From Polychytrium aggregatum (lineage: Eukaryota; Chytridiomycota; Chytridiomycetes; Polychytriales): a stretch of 64,000 nt of DNA. Shown in pieces: positions 46,084-58,864 of this stretch. Location of the stretch: NCBI RefSeq assembly GCF_025602895.1, contig NW_026516239.1:313001-377000 (forward strand), written 5' to 3'. The notes beneath the pieces are model-generated. The model did not search any database, had not been told where the DNA came from, and worked only from the letters and a program-made list of their open reading frames with translations. The position numbers were made by a program, and so were the translations under genes. Position 1 is the first letter of the stretch, and every line of letters starts with the position of its first letter.

Positions 46084-48231
46084 TCAGTCGCGTTTGATGG
46101 ATCGAGGGCGGCCCCTCTTCTTGTGCTCAACGTCGATGCAGTCAGTTTTACCCATATGCTTGCACCGACGACAGGGACGGCCACTGTCGCAAGCCAAATG
46201 TGCCTGCAAACATATCAGAAGCCAATCAGCAGAGAAAAACCTCTATGCCCATGGGTGGTCAACGGCGGCGTGCGATTGAGAGTGACGAGTCGATTCGCAG
46301 CAGCGGGGGTGGATCAATCGAGCGGGGACGCCACTACTGGCGCTGTGACTGTGTACAACGGACTACCTTTTTGCAGTGGATGCAGGCCTTGCCCACATGT
46401 CTCTGTCGCTTTGGGGCGACGACGGGTTCGCAATCGTCGATCCCATCGATAGACACCGAGACCAGCTCGATGCTGACCTGGTGAACCGACCACCGGCCAG
46501 GTGTGGGAGTGTTGGGAGTTAGCATGGTTCAGCACCAGGTCGAGGAGACGCAATCTCGAGTGCACATTTGCTCGAGCACCCCAACTTGAACACGGTGCTG
46601 CACATTCCCACAGAGCCCAGTCCAGCCCGCTGTTGCTGTGCGCACCGCACCTGTTCGTCGCTCACTTCCTTGAGTATGCGCCTGGCGGAGGCGGAGGACC
46701 GGCTCTTGGTCACGACCGGTGGGTCGTCTTCAGCAGAGTCCATACTCGGCTCGCCATCGATACCGGTCCTAAGATATGTTGCGGATGAGGCGGATTGGAG
46801 ATGAAGTATGTCCATGCCGTACTCCGGAGTCTCCGAGCTTGGTCTCCCACAAACAGCAACGCCGTCATCACATCGGCCAGCAAACGAGAGCTCTGACTGG
46901 TAATGTAAATCGTCCTGGCTGTCTTCATCTCTGTCCCCGTCCCTGTCGAGAGTTTCATTTCGGGCGCCAGTGCTTGAGTCTACAGCTGGCCCCAGAGCCT
47001 CGATTTTGACGGCCTGGTTGCTGAATTGGAAATCGTCACCTTTGGCGATGAAACACTCCTCGCCAATTCTCATCTCGGACCAAGTGCAGACATTGACTTC
47101 AGTACCGATATTGCCATCGCTATCGCTGCCATCATCGTCACTGACGCTGACGCTGATGTTGGCGTTGACATTGACATTGACATCGATATCGTCATCGATA
47201 TCGCCATTGTCATCAACGTCGATATCTGCACCTGCATCTGCATTGATTTGGACGACATCATCCTCGTCGGTGTCCGCATCGACCGTGCACTCGGACAGAG
47301 GCTGGATCAGTGTTGGCTGTGCCAGGTTCGGATTGACGGTCAGAGTTTGAAGCGGGTGCTGCGAGCGACGCTTGCCCAGAGGCAGAACGGGCGACCTAGA
47401 TGCGCGGCAGAACATCTTGTCGCCAGCGTCAAGCGACACATCCATAGAATAGGAGTCTGCGCAGAGATGCTTGATGGCCACCCTATCTTGTGCAGCTGAG
47501 AGCCCTTCCTGTGTGGTGGGCTCATACAAATGCCCGCTCAACTCGCTTGGCTCAAGCAAGCCGTGCGACTGAGACCAGAGACGACCGTACGCATCGATGT
47601 GCGGTTCGACTGGCTGTGGATAGGGCTCTGCATGGGAATAGAAGTGGTGGAGCGGGCCAGGAAAGGTTGGAAGCCCTGCTGAGAACACGCGCCGAGGTGG
47701 GTAGTTTGAGCCTGCATGCAGCATGGGCCGGCGACCAGGGAGCGCTTCGCTTGGGTGCGAGAATGCATGCTTGCCGTCAAATGGATACGGGTGTTCTCCA
47801 AGGTATATGTCCAGAGGAGCCGGCGGTGACGTTGCAGAAAAGGACAGATGGCGCGTGGATTGGTGAATGGCATGAGCAGCCTGGGACGATTCCAGTGAAA
47901 GCATTGCAGGCGGATGCGGCTCGGATTGCGGTAGCGTGTGTGTGGTGATAGACAGTCCGTGGGAAACGTCGGAGGCACTGAACACATCGACCCTCGGTCC
48001 ATGGTATGGAGCGCGGAGCCTGAGCTGTCGCTCTCTGGACACTGGGTGGCGATAGTAGAGTGCCGGGTGATCATGATTGGGAAGGGCACTGCCCATCGTC
48101 TCAAAGGTTGGTCCTGGGTTGTGGCATAGCTCTGAGGCAGCAGGCCGAAAAGGATGCGGATGAGTCTCGGGCTGATTTGGATCTGAATAAGGCAGTGGGT
48201 TTATGACGGCGGCCCCAAAAGCAGAGATCAT
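46084..48231 (-). CDS. Zn(II)2Cys6 transcription factor with C-terminal zinc cluster
   Basis: Fungal-type DNA-binding regulator, nuclear. Three exons on the minus strand: 46651-48231, 46367-46477, 46084-46203; 603 residues. The first about 525 residues are low in similarity: His/Pro/Ser-rich, then a very acidic stretch (Asp-Ile/Val repeats, DIDVDDNGDIDDDIDV) that may be an activation region. The zinc cluster occupies about residues 557-584: ACIHCKK, AHLACDSGRPCRRCKHMG, KTDC, followed by the basic arm DVEHKKRGRPRSIKRD. Spacing Cys-2-Cys-6-Cys-5-Cys-2-Cys-7-Cys fits the family, and HKKRGRP is a frequent follow-on. Intron 2 splits the cluster after CIHCKK; the junction is fixed by phase and by the cluster. 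Start at MISAFGAAVI is the first ATG of the frame. Targets unknown. Confidence 0.85.
47095..47265. repeat. Degenerate GACATTGACAT-type coding repeat (acidic Asp/Ile/Val tract)
   Basis: Hexamer-based repeats (GACATT, GACATC, GATATC) encode the acidic tract of the zinc-cluster protein on the minus strand. The minus frame stays open throughout; the repeat probably arose by slippage. Confidence 0.7.
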
Positions 48232-49784
48232 TTGCAAAGACAAGGCTGACAAGTTGGCAATCCGACAGGGTGAGTGAGGCAAAGAACAGATAAACGATCA
48301 AAGAGGGTAAATGGATCGACAAACAGGGGGGCAAGACGGCGGAGATTTGACTTTGGACTGGTGGGATGACTAACAAAGGGATCAGGCAGAAAAATCAACA
48401 ACGTGAGTGGAGACGAGTGCACAAATTCAAGACTGTATAATGGACCAGGAAATCAGATATGCTAGAGTCAGTCAGGTATGGCCAAGGATCGTGGAAGGAG
48501 AGAGTCTCGATTGCAGAGCGACAAAGACAAGCAAGTATGACTGCAGAGGCAGAGGAAAGCTTCAGCGTATTCCGTGATGCCACGGTAGAGTCAGGAGAGT
48601 CAGAATGGTGCGTGCGAACGAACTAACGAAGCAGAGCGTCGCCTTTGGAAGTCAAGTACGACGAGACAGGATTCGTGTCAAACACTACGAGCAGCCAGGG
48701 GCAAAGCGAGCAACTACTCGAACAGAGCGCGGGTCTCGGCCGGGTCTAGGCCAAAGCACGAGAGTCAAGTCACTCCTTTGGGGGCCGCAGACGCAGAATG
48801 CAACAGGACGTGTGAAGCCTCGAGCGACGCGTGGTTGATGACGACCCGGAGTGGAAAGACTGGGGATCTCTGATCGAAGTGGTGACGAATCGGCTATCTG
48901 CAGCGGTGTGCCTGGACAGAGCGAGGACAGGGTTTGGGGATGCACCCAGAAGTGCAGGACTTGGCAAGCAGGTGCAAGCAGGTGCAAGAGGGCAGAGCGA
49001 GTATGGACTGGGGGGCGGCCGCCGAGACCGATGCCTCGAGGTCTGGGGGAGGGGAGGCTATGATGCCCCCATCTGTGATTGAGCTCGATCTGGTGATTGC
49101 AGAGACCAAACGATGGCTGGCAGGAGCAGCTCGAGGGTCCTGCTGAGGCGTCGGGTTTGGACATGGTGATTGGAGACGATGGCAGACAGGATGGCCAGGG
49201 TGGAGCGAGGCATGGAGCGAGCGAGCGAGCGGCGTATGAACGAAGGGGTGATAGGGGTAGTGGATAGATGTGTGAATGCGCGAGCGTGAGTGGGAGTGGA
49301 TTTGCGGGAGTGAGTGTGTGTGAGTGTGAGTGGGTGTCTGAATAGGGTGGAAGTGTGGATAATGGCAAGACCGAGCGATGAACGACATGCCGTCGGTCGA
49401 TCTTCACATCGGGCATCTGGAACAACCCGCTGCACCAGGATCATGGGCGACCTGTCCGCAGCCGGCTCCCACATGGAAAGAGGCAAGCGCCAGGGGCACC
49501 AGCCCGCAGACCGGCGAATCAGCGCGATGCAAACAGCAGCCAATCAGCCGCAGTGTGTGCAGGGACAAAGGAGGATTGCTGGCAGCCAGAAAGCGCAACC
49601 CCAGAGTGGAGCAACCCCACATGCATCGCCGCAAGGGTGGATGCGAGGCCTGCGACGGCCATGGGGGTGTGGCTGGAGAAACAGGCTCGGACGGGCTCGG
49701 CGACAGACCACGGGGCGGGGCGGCTGCTCGGATGCATCTTCTGGCGGCTGCACGGACAGGTCGTCAGGTACTCTCGCACCCAGA

Positions 49785-49855
49785 CTCGCACCCAGGCTTA
49801 TGCCCAGCTGGTTCCCAGACTCGTTCCCAGGCTTATGCCCAGGCTCATGCCCAAC
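49785..49855. repeat. CCCAGACTCGTT / CCCAGGCTTATG minisatellite
   Basis: About six imperfect 12-base units beginning CCCAG, alternating between two forms. Confidence 0.75.
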
Positions 49856-50129
49856 CCGCTTCCTCCTGCTGCATCGGCCAGGGCGCGCTTCCCCCCTCGA
49901 GCCACCGCCCCAAGTCCAAAGCCCGGCGCCGCGGCGTCGCACAGCGTGTGAAGACTGCGCACGCCCGCCAACAATCTGGGGCACTTGCCTTTTCGGGCGT
50001 GTCCCAAAAGAAGCGCAAAGAAGACTGCCGCTGCGCTCAGCGGCCGTGTGTCGGCGGGCAAGGCCTCTGGGTGCCTGGCGACAGAAAAAAAAAGCCCAGG
50101 ACGACGAAAAAAAGATCCCGCGGCGGGTC

Positions 50130-50136
50130 TATAAAG
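50130..50136 (+). promoter_or_regulatory. TATA box of the adenosylhomocysteinase gene
   Basis: TATAAAG 57 bases before the start codon, in a GC-rich setting. Same spacing class as the other TATA boxes in the window. Confidence 0.65.
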
Positions 50137-50192
50137 ACGGCCGCCGTCGCCGGCTCTTTCGCCCAGCACTTCCCCGTCAACCCTCATCGAAA

Positions 50193-51913
50193 ATGGTCTA
50201 CAAAGTTGGTGAGTGCCCTGTTGCGCTCGCTTGCCGCACCCGCTGCCGCGATCGACGCCGTGCTGCCGCGATCCGTGCAGTGTCGCTGCGTTCATGTTCA
50301 CACATGCGTGTATGTGGCCGGCGGTCCTGCTCATCGCGGCGATCGTGCCTGCCATCGCCGCTGGCTGGCCGATCTCTGCTCTCCCGCTTGCTCCCGGTGA
50401 TCGATCTGTCTGGATCCCGCGGCTGCGTGTCTCGTCGGATCAGGCTGTCGCCTCGCGACACGCTGCCTCGACAGCGTCGCAGATCGCAGACCCATCGGCA
50501 GATCAGATCTATACCCTGAGTCTTGCGTGGCCTCCCTTTGATCGGCCGTGGGTTTCCACAACTCCGCATGCTGCGTTTTCGCCGACAAGTTGCTGATCGC
50601 GTTCCCCGCTTGCCTCCTGCCTCCCCTCCTCCACAGCTGACATCACCCTCGCTGACTTTGGTCGCAAGGAAATCGAGATCGCCGAGGCTGAGATGCCCGG
50701 TCTCATGTCCCTCCGCCAGAAGTACGGCCCCTCCCAGCCCCTCAAGGGAGCCCGTATCTGCGGTTGCCTCCACATGACCATCCAGACTGCTGTCCTCATC
50801 GAGACCCTGACCGCCCTCGGCGCCGAAGTCACCTGGTCCAGCTGCAACATCTTCTCGACCCAGGACCACGCCGCTGCCGCCATTGCCGCCACCGGTGTCC
50901 CCGTCTTTGCCTGGAAGGGTGAGACCGATGAGGAGTACGAGTGGTGCATCAAGCAGACCATCCTGGGCTTCAAGGATGGCCAGCCCCTCAACATGATCCT
51001 CGACGACGGCGGTGATCTCACCGGCATCGTCCACAAGGAGTACCCCCACCTCCTCAGCGGCATCCGCGGTGTCTCCGAGGAGACCACCACCGGTGTCCAC
51101 AACCTGTACAAGATGCTCAAGGATGGCGCCCTCAAGATCCCCGCCATCAACGTCAACGACTCGGTCACCAAGTCCAAGTTCGACAACCTGTACGGCTGCC
51201 GCGAGTCGCTCATCGACGGTATCAAGCGTGCCACCGATGTCATGATTGCCGGCAAGGTCTCCGTCGTCGCCGGCTACGGTGATGTCGGCAAGGGCTGCGC
51301 CTTTGCCCTCAAGGGTATGGGCTCTCGTGTCATTGTTACCGAGATCGACCCCATCAACGCCCTCCAGGCCGCCATGGAAGGCTTCGAGGTCACCACCATG
51401 GAGGAGGCCGTCAAGGAGGCTAACATCTTTGTTACCACCACCGGCTGCCGTGACATCATCACCGGTGCCCACTTTGAGCACATGAAGGACGATGCCATCG
51501 TCTGCAACATTGGCCACTTTGACATTGAGATCGATGTCGCCTGGCTCAAGGCCAACGCCCAGTCCAAGGTCAACATCAAGCCCCAGGTTGATCGCTACCT
51601 CATGAAGAACGGCCGCCACATCATCCTCCTCGCTGAGGGCCGTCTCGTCAACCTCGGCTGCGCCACCGGCCACCCTTCGTTCGTCATGTCCAACTCGTTC
51701 ACCAACCAGGTCCTCGCCCAGATTGCTCTCTGGACCGACACCCAGGCCTACCCTCTTGGTGTCCACCTGCTCCCCAAGAAGCTCGACGAGGAGGTCGCCG
51801 CCGCCCACCTCGACAAGCTCGGCGTCAAGCTCACCAAGCTCAGCAACGTCCAGCAGAACTACCTCGGTGTCCCCGTCGATGGCCCCTACAAGCCCGAGCA
51901 CTACCGCTACTAA
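50193..51913 (+). CDS. Adenosylhomocysteinase (S-adenosyl-L-homocysteine hydrolase)
   Basis: Splits S-adenosylhomocysteine to adenosine and homocysteine, relieving product inhibition of methyltransferases; cytosolic, NAD-bound. Two exons: 50193-50208 and 50637-51913; 430 residues, normal length. The first exon codes only MVYKV plus one base; a 428-base intron follows. Seen: [39 protein letters not shown], the NAD-binding [51 protein letters not shown], and the conserved C-terminal PYKPEHYRY whose Lys and Tyr reach the neighbouring subunit's NAD. All active-site blocks are intact. Codon use is extremely biased, as expected for one of the most expressed genes. Confidence 0.97.
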
Positions 51914-52300
51914 GCGGCTCTTTTCCGCCTCTTCATCCCATGGTTTTGTAATCTGTAAATATACGACCAGCGCCGTCTCCTGAGACCGCAGGAGTGGCCG
52001 CACCCAAAATCCACCGTCCCGCCCCGTGTGAGTGTGAGTGGTGAGTGGATGCGAGTGCCTTTGGCAGCGATCGAGTGCATCTTTTGTGCCTGGGATAAAC
52101 CAACGCCGGGGCGGCTGTCTTCAGCAATCGGCAGTAGAAAAAAAAATGAATTTCATTTGCCTTGGGCGGAGCGCCATTCGTTCGCCGATCGCCCCAGTCC
52201 TTTTGTTCGCCCGCCAACCCAAACGAATCCCCGTCCGCTCGCCGACACCACCCAGACCACATCCGCTCGCCCATAAGCATCACATCTGCGATCGCCTGCC
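51914..52300. other. Spacer between adenosylhomocysteinase and U2SURP-like genes
   Basis: Starts with the 3' flank of adenosylhomocysteinase (AT-rich tgtaatctgtaaatata at 51946-51963, a likely 3'-end region) and ends with a C-rich leader of the next gene. Nothing else seen. Confidence 0.4.
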
Positions 52301-55666
<3,366 letters not shown>

Positions 55667-56079
55667 GGCCTGCAGCCGTCCTGCGATTGAACATGGCGGA
55701 TGCAGGCTCGTGTTCGGCACGCCGGCAGCATGCACCTTTTCAATACACTGACTTATGGCGAAGAAGATGGCGAACCGACTCGGTCGCCAGCACACAGCGT
55801 CTGGGTCATGGCTGGTCTGACTCGCTGCCACACACACACACATGCCTGTGTCGTGGTCACGGGTCTTGTCACAGTCTTGTCACGTGCGGCGATCTGCGCT
55901 TTTTTTCGTCGCATTGCCCAGCAGCGGATCCTGCGTCCAGATCGTTGCAAGTCCAGATCGCTGCGAGCCCAGATCGACTGTTCCCGCGGCGCCCCCGTTG
56001 CCCTGCAATCGCCCTCACGCCATCCTCGATTCCTAGCCAGGATCGTTTACGACACCTCTTCGCCAACCCACCCGCATCG
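55667..56079. other. Spacer between the U2SURP-like and mL58 genes
   Basis: Holds a short CA run at 55832-55846 and three CCAGATCG-type repeats at 55937-55977. No gene recognised; it includes the 5' leader of mL58. Confidence 0.4.
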
Positions 56080-56529
56080 ATGCTGCCGATCAGATACACC
56101 GCCCAGCGCGGGGCCCGCTCATTCTACTCGTGGAACATCCCGACCAACACACCTCGAGTTGCTCTCGACGACGGCAGTCTGCTGATCCACCGTAAGGCGC
56201 CGACGCCGACTCCAGTCCAAGTCTTCCGCAGCGAGTCGCAGCTGCCTCCACTTGCCCGCCCCAACAAAGTCGAGCGTCCCCATCGAGCGCTGACACCAGC
56301 AGAGGTGAGGGAGGCACAGACCCTGCGACACAACGACCCCGACAGCTGGTGCGTCGAGTACCTTGCCGAAAGGTACAATACCTCGGCCGAGGAGATCATG
56401 GAGAAGGTCAAGGCCCCAAAGATCCGCAAGGAGTTCCTCGTCGAGCGGGAGGTCGAGCAGTTCGAGCGCCTGGGCATCTCCAAGAAGAAGGCTATCATCG
56501 AGCGCATCCGGAGAAAGTCTCTGTGGTAG
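56080..56529 (+). CDS. Mitochondrial large-subunit ribosomal protein mL58 (MRPL20-like)
   Basis: Fungal-specific component of the mitochondrial 54S ribosomal subunit. One exon, 149 residues. The N-terminus (MLPIRYTAQRGARSFYSW) is basic, aromatic and lacks acidic residues, fitting a mitochondrial presequence. The middle shows the family layout: LPPLARPNKVERPHRALTP followed by EVREAQTLRHNDPDSWCVEY and LAERYNTSAEEIMEKVKAP, a helix-turn-helix-like block, then a Lys/Arg/Glu-rich C-terminal helix ending IIERIRRKSLW. Sequence conservation in this family is low, so the call rests on this block order and size; it could be another small mitoribosomal protein. Confidence 0.7.
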   Translation: MLPIRYTAQRGARSFYSWNIPTNTPRVALDDGSLLIHRKAPTPTPVQVFRSESQLPPLARPNKVERPHRALTPAEVREAQTLRHNDPDSWCVEYLAERYNTSAEEIMEKVKAPKIRKEFLVEREVEQFERLGISKKKAIIERIRRKSLW

Positions 56530-57098
56530 ACCGTCCCTTCCCTCCCCCGACCGACTCGATGGCGATCTGTTCATCGCTGATCGCGACTCTGTCTGCAGGA
56601 TAGAGGAGAGGTTCTACTGTTGCGTCGCCTCGCGCTAATCACAGCCCATGCAAAATGAAAGTGACGCCCTGCTTGAGTCAGGATCGTCGCTTATTTCCTG
56701 GTCCCGAATACACACCCATCCATCGTCCGCCATGACCAAACAGCGCACCAAGGAGACCGACATCGTGTTTGCCTTTGGGAATGCCTTGTAGAAGCAGAGG
56801 AAAAGCTATGCCCATCGAGCCCACAGAGACTCGGGGTTGCCGAGTATTTTGAGCAGCTCCACCTCCGCCACCAAGCACTTTGGTGCCTCCCTGCTGCAAA
56901 TCGAATCGGGGATGGTGCAAGACTGCGGCTCGAGTGCGGACAGTGTATTTCGACGATCATGACCGACAGACACATCTGGATCAATTCCTGAGGGAGGGAC
57001 AGGGAAACATCAGGCCCTACTGGCGTGAAGACAGTTGACACGAGGCGAATGTGTGGGAACGCGGATGCAATTCGCTTTGCTGCATACCGGGCACACAG
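56530..57098. other. Convergent region between mL58 and the F-box gene, with a dispersed-repeat copy
   Basis: Contains copy C of the dispersed repeat (56651-56856), the longest intact one. No gene recognised. Confidence 0.5.
56651..56856 (+). repeat. Dispersed repeat, copy C
   Basis: About 205 bases similar to copy A from CAAAATGAAA to TTTGAGCAG, with substitutions and small gaps. Shared blocks include CTGCTTGAGTCAGGAT, TCCCGAATACACACC, ATGACCAAACAGCGCACC, GAAGCAGAG and CAGAGACTC. Same orientation as A and B. It lies 242 bases past the stop codon of the F-box gene. Confidence 0.65.
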
Positions 57099-58481
57099 CT
57101 AAAAGCACCAAACCCTGTAGTGCTGTTCCGAGGCGCCCTTTGGCCAGACTCGCTCGACTGCGACAGAGTGGAAGAAGGCCGGTGATGTCGACGAACCGCC
57201 AACGACAAACAATCCGCCGCAAATATCAAGACGATTGAGTGCCTTGCCATGTTTCATTGCATGGCGGACAAACCGGTTGGTGAGCTTGGAAACCTCGTGG
57301 AGTCGCAGCGTAAGGGCCCTGATGCACGGCAGTTGCTGGATCAACTCGATCGCGGCATCGTCATCCACAAATGGGGCCGGCAGGACGGGAGCTCCCACGG
57401 CCAGTGCTTCTGATCCTGAGAACGGATCGGCATCTGCGGGATTCACGCTCAGCCCGGGGTCGTCCAGACTGCGTTCAATGACCAGACTGAGTTTCGTCAG
57501 AGATCGACAGTTGCGGGAAAGCGCCCGGATAGCCTGGCATGAAAACCACCATGTCGAGTGCAAAGACAGGTCTCTGAGCTGTGGACACTTGCGCAGACCA
57601 CGGGCAGCAGCATCGATGTGCTCGTCCGCCATCGGAGCCTCCAGAAACACTACCCTGACTTGGGCCATGCCAGAGAACAGATCTTCGAGCTCGTGTGGCA
57701 ATATCATCGGCGCATCGCCGTCAGGGCAGTCAATCGTGACTCGAAAGGTCGTGAGAGCGGCAAAGGGACTGCGACCATCGGGGAAGCTGAACGGGTGCTG
57801 TTCAGTGACCCAGATGGGTAAAGTGATGTGTTGGAGAGTCGGATGGAGAGCAAGGGCGTGCAGAGCGGCGACTGGGATGGCACTTCCATCGACATCGGCA
57901 TCCGGGCACTGACCGAGGTCGAGCGAAATGAGGGAAAGCGAACCGACAACGGCCGCGAATTGGTTGGGGCTGATGCTTGCTATGCCCCCGAGTTCAAGAA
58001 CCTGGAGACAATGGCATGCCGCCAGGCTGGACAGAATGGTACTGGAGAGACAGTGGTTGGGAATCCGGAGGGTCTTTAGTTGCTTGCAGCAGTTCTGGAG
58101 CCAGGGCGACAGTTCTTGGTCGCCTATCGAGAGCTGAATCGAGGATCGCAGGACGCGCAGAGAGGGCATTTGACGGGCAAGCTTGCGGGATATTGTGGGA
58201 CTAACATATACCGACAGAGTCAGCTCATGGACAAACTGGCCAATACCACCAAAGCCGTTGAAGGGACTTGTGTATGGGCTGCAGGACGCTGGCTGCACAA
58301 GCCCTGCCGCAACGACTTTGGCGAGCGTTGTGGATTTCCAGAGATACACAGCGCTGAGGAGACGGAATTCGCGGCACACAGTCGAGCAACTGAGAAGGCT
58401 GGCCCGATCGAGTTCCTGGAAGACGAAGTGCTTGATCTCCAGAGGCAGCTGGGCAACGTTTTCACCCGAACACATGCGCAT
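57099..58481 (-). CDS. F-box protein with LRR-like C-terminus, intronless
   Basis: Probable substrate receptor of an SCF ubiquitin ligase. One exon on the minus strand, 460 residues. An F-box spans about residues 11-50: QLPLEIKHFVFQELDR, LLSCSTVCREFRLLSAVYLWKS. The rest shows irregular leucine-rich repeats (LKTLRIPNHCL, LQVLELGGI, LISLDLGQC, LRDLSLHSTWW, LTKLSLVIER). Two ATGs lie at the start (MRMCSGENV); I use the first. Like the LRR gene at 41530-43209 it has no intron and sits near a copy of the dispersed repeat, which suggests a shared, recently mobile gene family. Substrate unknown. Confidence 0.82.
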   Translation of the reverse strand: MRMCSGENVAQLPLEIKHFVFQELDRASLLSCSTVCREFRLLSAVYLWKSTTLAKVVAAGLVQPASCSPYTSPFNGFGGIGQFVHELTLSVYVSPTISRKLARQMPSLRVLRSSIQLSIGDQELSPWLQNCCKQLKTLRIPNHCLSSTILSSLAACHCLQVLELGGIASISPNQFAAVVGSLSLISLDLGQCPDADVDGSAIPVAALHALALHPTLQHITLPIWVTEQHPFSFPDGRSPFAALTTFRVTIDCPDGDAPMILPHELEDLFSGMAQVRVVFLEAPMADEHIDAAARGLRKCPQLRDLSLHSTWWFSCQAIRALSRNCRSLTKLSLVIERSLDDPGLSVNPADADPFSGSEALAVGAPVLPAPFVDDDAAIELIQQLPCIRALTLRLHEVSKLTNRFVRHAMKHGKALNRLDICGGLFVVGGSSTSPAFFHSVAVERVWPKGASEQHYRVWCF

Positions 58482-58864
58482 CGGATCCTTGGTGTCAAAT
58501 AGCAGACGTGATGGTTGGGGGACGATGGGAGGAGCACTGGAGTGGAAGAGAGATGGTTCGCTGGCGGAACGTAAAGGGTGGCATCACGACATTGCAGAAA
58601 ATGTCAAGCCGGCGCTGTCAAGCCGGCGCTGTCAAGCATGTCTCGCCAAGACAGAACACGCCGCGCCTGTCGAGCGTCTAAGCATCTCTCTGTCAAGCAT
58701 CTGTCTGTCAAGCATCTGCACATCCATTTCTGCGGTGGGGGTTTGGACATGTACTGTATTTTGGAGGACCAACGCTTGCCTCCACACCAAAAGAGCAGCC
58801 ATCGACACACGAGGCTTGCCTAGCTTGCATCATCGGCATTCAGAATGCCGCACACCACAGATCC
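58482..58864. other. Spacer between the F-box gene and Pol I A190 gene
   Basis: Holds a composite tandem repeat at 58600-58722. Otherwise the 5' flank of the F-box gene and 3' flank of A190; nothing else seen. Confidence 0.45.
58600..58722. repeat. Composite CTGTCAAGC repeat
   Basis: Two related arrays: CTGTCAAGCCGGCG, about three units at 58600-58640, and CTGTCAAGCATC, about three units at 58687-58722, sharing the core TGTCAAGC. Confidence 0.75.

Larger units (their letters stand above)
48232..50192. other. Large divergent intergenic region between zinc-cluster and adenosylhomocysteinase genes
   Basis: Nearly 2 kb without a recognisable gene. It shows GCGA and GTGA/GAGTGT simple repeats at 49205-49345, AGCAGGTGCA duplications near 48965-48990, and a 12-base CCCAG(A/G)CT-type minisatellite at 49785-49855. 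The last 100 bases hold the TATA box of the adenosylhomocysteinase gene. Open frames in it are short and repeat-driven. Confidence 0.5.

Noticed and set aside
48685-49425. Minus-strand open frame of 246 codons between the zinc-cluster and adenosylhomocysteinase genes.
   Set aside because: Ser/Pro/His-rich, built from simple repeats, no recognisable domain or splice partners.
50198-52003. Long minus-strand open frame opposite adenosylhomocysteinase.
   Set aside because: Antisense shadow with the same composition artefact; no family similarity.
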